Made by a program: the position numbers and the translations under genes. Shown here piece after piece: positions 60,935-64,000 of a stretch of 64,000 nt of DNA (within the stretch, counting starts at the first letter, position 1; each line of letters begins with the position of its first letter). Origin of the DNA: Amycolatopsis sp. QT-25 (lineage in GTDB: Bacteria; Actinomycetota; Actinomycetes; Mycobacteriales; Pseudonocardiaceae); contig NZ_CP120210.1 in the NCBI RefSeq assembly GCF_029369745.1, positions 5,456,001-5,520,000 on the forward strand, written 5' to 3'. The notes beneath the pieces are model-generated. The model saw only the letters and a list, made by a program, of their open reading frames with translations. It had not been told where the DNA came from and ran no database searches.

Positions 60935-62494
60935 TTGACCACGCCTGCAACGCTGCCCAAATTCAGGCAGCATTCGATTCTTGCCGTTCTCATGTCGTGT
61001 TCGGTGCTGATTTGGCTGGACAATACCGTCCTGAGTACCACGCTGGAGACCCTCGCGGACCCGGTCCGCGGGCTGGGGGCCGATCCCGGTGAGCTGCAAT
61101 GGGCGACCGGTTCGTACACGCTGGCCTTCGCCACCTTGATGTTCACCGCGGGCGCTTTGGGCGATCGCTTCGGTCACCGGACGGTGTTTTCCTGCGGCTT
61201 GGCGGTTTTCGCCGGGTCCTCGCTGTGGGCGGCGTACGCGACCGATGCGGGTCAGCTGATCGCGGCTCGAGCCGTGATGGGGGTGGGCAGCGCGCTGATC
61301 ACGCCCGCCATGCTGGCCATCCTCATGTGGACCTTCACCGGCCCCGCCCGCGCTGCCGCGATCGGCGTTTTCTCGACGTCGGCCGGTGTCGGAATGGCCG
61401 CGGGCCCGGTGCTGGCGGGTTTCCTGCTCGATCATTTCCGATGGGGCTCGGTCTTCCTGATCAATGTCCCGCTCTCGGTAGTGGCGTTCGTCGGACTCGC
61501 CGTGCTGGTGCCGAATTTCCGCAGCGCCACCCCGCGGCCGCTGGACTTCGCCGGAATGGCGCTGTCGGCCGGCGGACTCGTGGCGTTGGCCTACGGACTG
61601 ATCCGGGCGGGGCAGGTGGCCGGGTGGAGCCGTATCGACGTCTGGGCGCCGATCGTTCTCGGCCTAATCCTGTTGGCCGTCTTCGTACTCGTCGAACTGC
61701 GGGCCAAGGTGCCCGGCTTCGACCCGCGGTTGCTCGCGCGACGCGCGTTCGGTGGCGGCAACGTGGCGCTCGGACTGCTGCTCTTCGCCGTGGCCGCGAT
61801 CACCTTCTACACCGCGTTCTATCTGCAAGGTGCGCTCGGCTTCACACCGATGAAGGCGGGTTTGGCCACCGTCCCGACCGCACTCGGCGCCCTCGCCGGG
61901 GCACCCCTCGCCACGCGCCTGGTCCGTCGTCTGTCACTACGCCTCGTCACCGTCCCGGCGCTGATCATGGCCGCGCTGACGATGGCCGGATACGGGTTCC
62001 TCGGCCCGCACACCCCACTGGTCTGGATCGAGATCCTGTTGCTGGTGCAGGGTCTCTCGATCGGCATGGTGATCGGTCCCGTCACGGCCGCGTTGATCGG
62101 CGACCTGCCGCTGGACCAGGCCGGTGCGGGGGCCGCCGTCACCAACACCGTGCGGCAGACCGGCAGTGTGCTCGGGATCGCGGTCGGCGGCACCATCCTG
62201 TCGATCGTGTACCGGCGGGCGATCGAACCCTCGCTGGCGGGTGCGCCCGGTCCGGTGCGGGATCAGGCGCTGATTTCCGCCGAACAGGCCCGGCACGTCG
62301 CCGCCGCCATCGGCGAGCCCGCTCTCGCGCGGGCCGCTGACGACGCGTTCGTCCATGCCATGCACGTCGGCGCGGGGTGGATCGCGCTCAGCACCCTCCT
62401 CGGCGCGGTCGTGCTGCTGATCACCTTGCCCACCGGCGAAAAGAAGAAGGCCGCGGCCGAATCGGGGGCACCGGTGTCCGCGCGAGCCGGCTGA
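60935..62494 (+). CDS. DHA2-family MFS exporter
   Basis: 519 residues from TTG, chosen for GAAGG 6 bp upstream; an ATG at 60893 would add 14 polar residues. Fourteen hydrophobic segments, with the DHA2 motifs LIWLDNTVLSTTLETLAD, GALGDRFGHRTVFSCGL (motif A), ARAVMGVGSALITPAMLAI and VGMAAGPVLAGFLLDH (motif C). Likely a drug/H+ antiporter. Confidence 0.9.
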   Translation: MTTPATLPKFRQHSILAVLMSCSVLIWLDNTVLSTTLETLADPVRGLGADPGELQWATGSYTLAFATLMFTAGALGDRFGHRTVFSCGLAVFAGSSLWAAYATDAGQLIAARAVMGVGSALITPAMLAILMWTFTGPARAAAIGVFSTSAGVGMAAGPVLAGFLLDHFRWGSVFLINVPLSVVAFVGLAVLVPNFRSATPRPLDFAGMALSAGGLVALAYGLIRAGQVAGWSRIDVWAPIVLGLILLAVFVLVELRAKVPGFDPRLLARRAFGGGNVALGLLLFAVAAITFYTAFYLQGALGFTPMKAGLATVPTALGALAGAPLATRLVRRLSLRLVTVPALIMAALTMAGYGFLGPHTPLVWIEILLLVQGLSIGMVIGPVTAALIGDLPLDQAGAGAAVTNTVRQTGSVLGIAVGGTILSIVYRRAIEPSLAGAPGPVRDQALISAEQARHVAAAIGEPALARAADDAFVHAMHVGAGWIALSTLLGAVVLLITLPTGEKKKAAAESGAPVSARAG

Positions 62495-62497
62495 CCG

Positions 62498-63685
62498 TCA
62501 GGATATCGCCGACTCGATGCCGTCGCTGGGATTCGGCCCGAACCAGTCGAGACAGACGATCATGGCGTCGTCGCTGGCCAGGCCGCCCGCACGGCGGTCG
62601 CGCAGTTCGCCGAGGACGGCGCCGGGCACGTGGGCCGCGGGGAGGCTCGCGGTCGCGACGACGGCCTCGGCGAGGTCGCGATCGCCGTAGCGTTCCCCGT
62701 GCGCTCCCGGCACGTCGTACACACCGTCACTGACGAACACGAAGCGATCGCCGGGCAGGGCCTGGAGGCGTTCGATGGTGTAGACGGTGTCTTCGAACGT
62801 GCCGAGCGGTAGTTGTTCGTCGAAGACGACTCGTTCGACCTTGCTGTCGCGCAGCCGCCACAGGCGGGGCGAACCGGCGTCGACCGCGGTGATCTCGCCG
62901 GTCGAGAGATCGAATTCCAGCAGCAGGGCGGCGACGTGTTCCTGGCCGCGGTACTGGGCGTAGACGGCCTGGTCGGCGAGTTCGGCCTGCGTGTCGAGGC
63001 CGATGCCCGCTCGCCGGGCGTTGCGCAGCGCGTTGATCGCGAGGTTGGTCAGCAGGGCAGCGCTGGTGCCCTCACCCATGCCGTTGATCAGCGTGACCGC
63101 CAGTTTGCGGGCGGAGGCCGACCAGTCGAAGCAGTCACCGTAGATGGCGTACGCGGGCTCGAGCTGACCTCCGAGGGCGAACTCGGGGCGGGCACAGGCA
63201 CGGCCGGGGAGCAGCTGCCACTGCATCTCGGCGGCGAGCGTGAGCCGGGAAGACCGGCGTGCTTGCACGTACAGGTCGGTGTCGCGGTCGGCGACGAAGA
63301 CCTCGTGCCCGAGCGCCTCGGCGAACCGGCCCAGCTCGGCCCAGACGGGCGGCTCCGGCTCTTCGGGCAGGGTGACGACCAGGACGCCGATTCCGTCACC
63401 TCGGACGGTGACCGGAAGATAGGCCCGTACGCCGTCCTCGTCCGTGTCGAACGTCGCCTGCTGGGCGGTGAAGGCCCGGCCTGCCGCGGTGCCGGCGACC
63501 GGCATCGGCTCCGCGGTGTAGGGCAGCAACGTCACCCGTCGTAGTTCGGCGAGGCTGTAGTCGGCCATCAGCAGATCGACGGACCTGGCTCCGAAATGTT
63601 CTTGCAACGCCGACCGCAGCCCGTCGAGCAGTGCGTGGGGCTGGACGCCGCGCAAAACGCGTTCGACCGCCAGGGATCTGTTCAC
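62498..63685 (-). CDS. SpoIIE-type PP2C phosphatase with N-terminal sensor
   Basis: 395 residues from GTG with AGGAGG upstream. A GAF-like N-terminal region (about 1-170) is followed by a phosphatase domain: YAIYGDCFDWSASARKLAVT, LINGMGEGTSAALLTNLAIN, FVFVSDGVYDVPG and SDDAMIVCLDWFG. The position that usually holds the metal-binding Asp before MGxG is Asn here. The late SDG and SDDA motifs are intact. No switch-protein kinase genes are adjacent. Confidence 0.85.
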   Translation of the reverse strand: MNRSLAVERVLRGVQPHALLDGLRSALQEHFGARSVDLLMADYSLAELRRVTLLPYTAEPMPVAGTAAGRAFTAQQATFDTDEDGVRAYLPVTVRGDGIGVLVVTLPEEPEPPVWAELGRFAEALGHEVFVADRDTDLYVQARRSSRLTLAAEMQWQLLPGRACARPEFALGGQLEPAYAIYGDCFDWSASARKLAVTLINGMGEGTSAALLTNLAINALRNARRAGIGLDTQAELADQAVYAQYRGQEHVAALLLEFDLSTGEITAVDAGSPRLWRLRDSKVERVVFDEQLPLGTFEDTVYTIERLQALPGDRFVFVSDGVYDVPGAHGERYGDRDLAEAVVATASLPAAHVPGAVLGELRDRRAGGLASDDAMIVCLDWFGPNPSDGIESAIS

Positions 63686-63823
63686 CGTGCTGCCTCCTGC
63701 TCGCCGGAACCGGTCCCTGACCTGGGCACTCGGTATTTGTCGGCGCCGCTCCGTCGGACCTGTGCAGGGCGCGTCGCAGTGAGCTGAGCTGACAGCCCAG
63801 CATAAGGATGCGAGAGTGGCGGT

Positions 63824-64000
63824 GTGAACCGGTCCCCTGAGCAGCCCGACACCGAAACGGTGGCGGCGGCCGTGGCCGGCACGGCCGAGCTGCTCGAGTT
63901 CATGTTCGAACGAGCCCGCGAGGTCACCCCGCGTCCGCTTTCGACGTCCCAAGTCCGTGCGGTCGTCGCCCTCGACCACCACGACGGGCTGAACCTGCGG
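63824..64000 (+). CDS. MarR-family regulator, 3' end outside window
   Basis: 59 codons from GTG. The start of a MarR fold: AAVAGTAELLEFMFERAREV, then PLSTSQVRAVVALDHHDGLN, which is the first DNA-binding-domain helix region. It is divergent from the phosphatase gene. The ligand and targets are unknown. Confidence 0.75.
   Translation, partial: MNRSPEQPDTETVAAAVAGTAELLEFMFERAREVTPRPLSTSQVRAVVALDHHDGLNLR

Overview
The window looks like a high-GC actinomycete chromosome, most likely Pseudonocardiales and probably close to Amycolatopsis. Evidence: strong GC3 bias, GTG/TTG starts with 4-bp GTGA/ATGA gene overlaps, an Lsr2 nucleoid protein, a mycothiol-dependent formaldehyde dehydrogenase, ALF/LGFP-repeat secreted proteins, an ECF sigma factor next to a DGPF (YCII) gene, and CGNR, ANTAR and DUF5709 proteins. 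No tRNA, rRNA, CRISPR array or intact insertion sequence was seen.

Layout. 1-8.5 kb is a decaying accessory zone. It holds a JetD-like (Wadjet) gene running off the left edge, the 3' scrap of its SMC partner fused to a 5'-truncated YCII gene, an ECF sigma factor, an MFS scrap, an intact zinc alcohol dehydrogenase, and a run of damaged genes (methyltransferase, P450, orphan fragment, I36-type secreted protein). 8.5-16 kb holds a CGNR regulator divergent from an MFS pump with a striking repeated operator, then an HPF-like protein, a small ANTAR protein, an ATP-grasp protein, Lsr2 and a secreted carboxylesterase. 16.3-25.9 kb is a secreted-protein island: an ALF/AbfB/LGFP/ricin protein, an ALF-repeat protein, and a 1456-residue ALF/coiled-coil polymorphic toxin with a C-terminal nuclease domain followed by its SUKH (SMI1/KNR4) immunity gene. 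26-33 kb holds an aminoglycoside-phosphotransferase-like gene, an RsbQ/RsbP-like pair, and a pfkB-surE operon ending in a small protein that resembles the eukaryotic MLLE (PABC) domain. 33-38 kb is a cobalamin riboswitch followed by an oligopeptide/nickel-type ABC importer. 37.9-40.3 kb is a six-gene Asp23/AmaP envelope cluster, with a LigD polymerase remnant beyond it. 41-43.3 kb is a three-gene operon: a small peptide with two 24-residue repeats, a JmjC-type oxygenase and a thioredoxin-like ferredoxin. 43.5-57 kb has RecQ, an SRPBCC protein, DUF5709 and DUF3152 proteins, a lipoprotein deacetylase, several small secreted proteins separated by strong hairpins, an atypical response regulator and a DUF2236 oxygenase. 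57-64 kb has a teichoic-acid-protein remnant, a metallo-hydrolase plus MscR pair, a LuxR regulator, a DHA2 exporter, a SpoIIE-type phosphatase and the start of a MarR gene.

Most notable. (1) The peptide/JmjC/ferredoxin operon (40979-43342) looks like a ribosomally made modified-peptide system: its two repeats differ by 11 synonymous but only 2 non-synonymous codons. (2) A bacterial MLLE-like protein is translationally coupled to SurE. (3) The ALF-repeat toxin-immunity island. (4) The broken Wadjet-like locus at the left edge. All functional statements come from reading the sequence without database searches.
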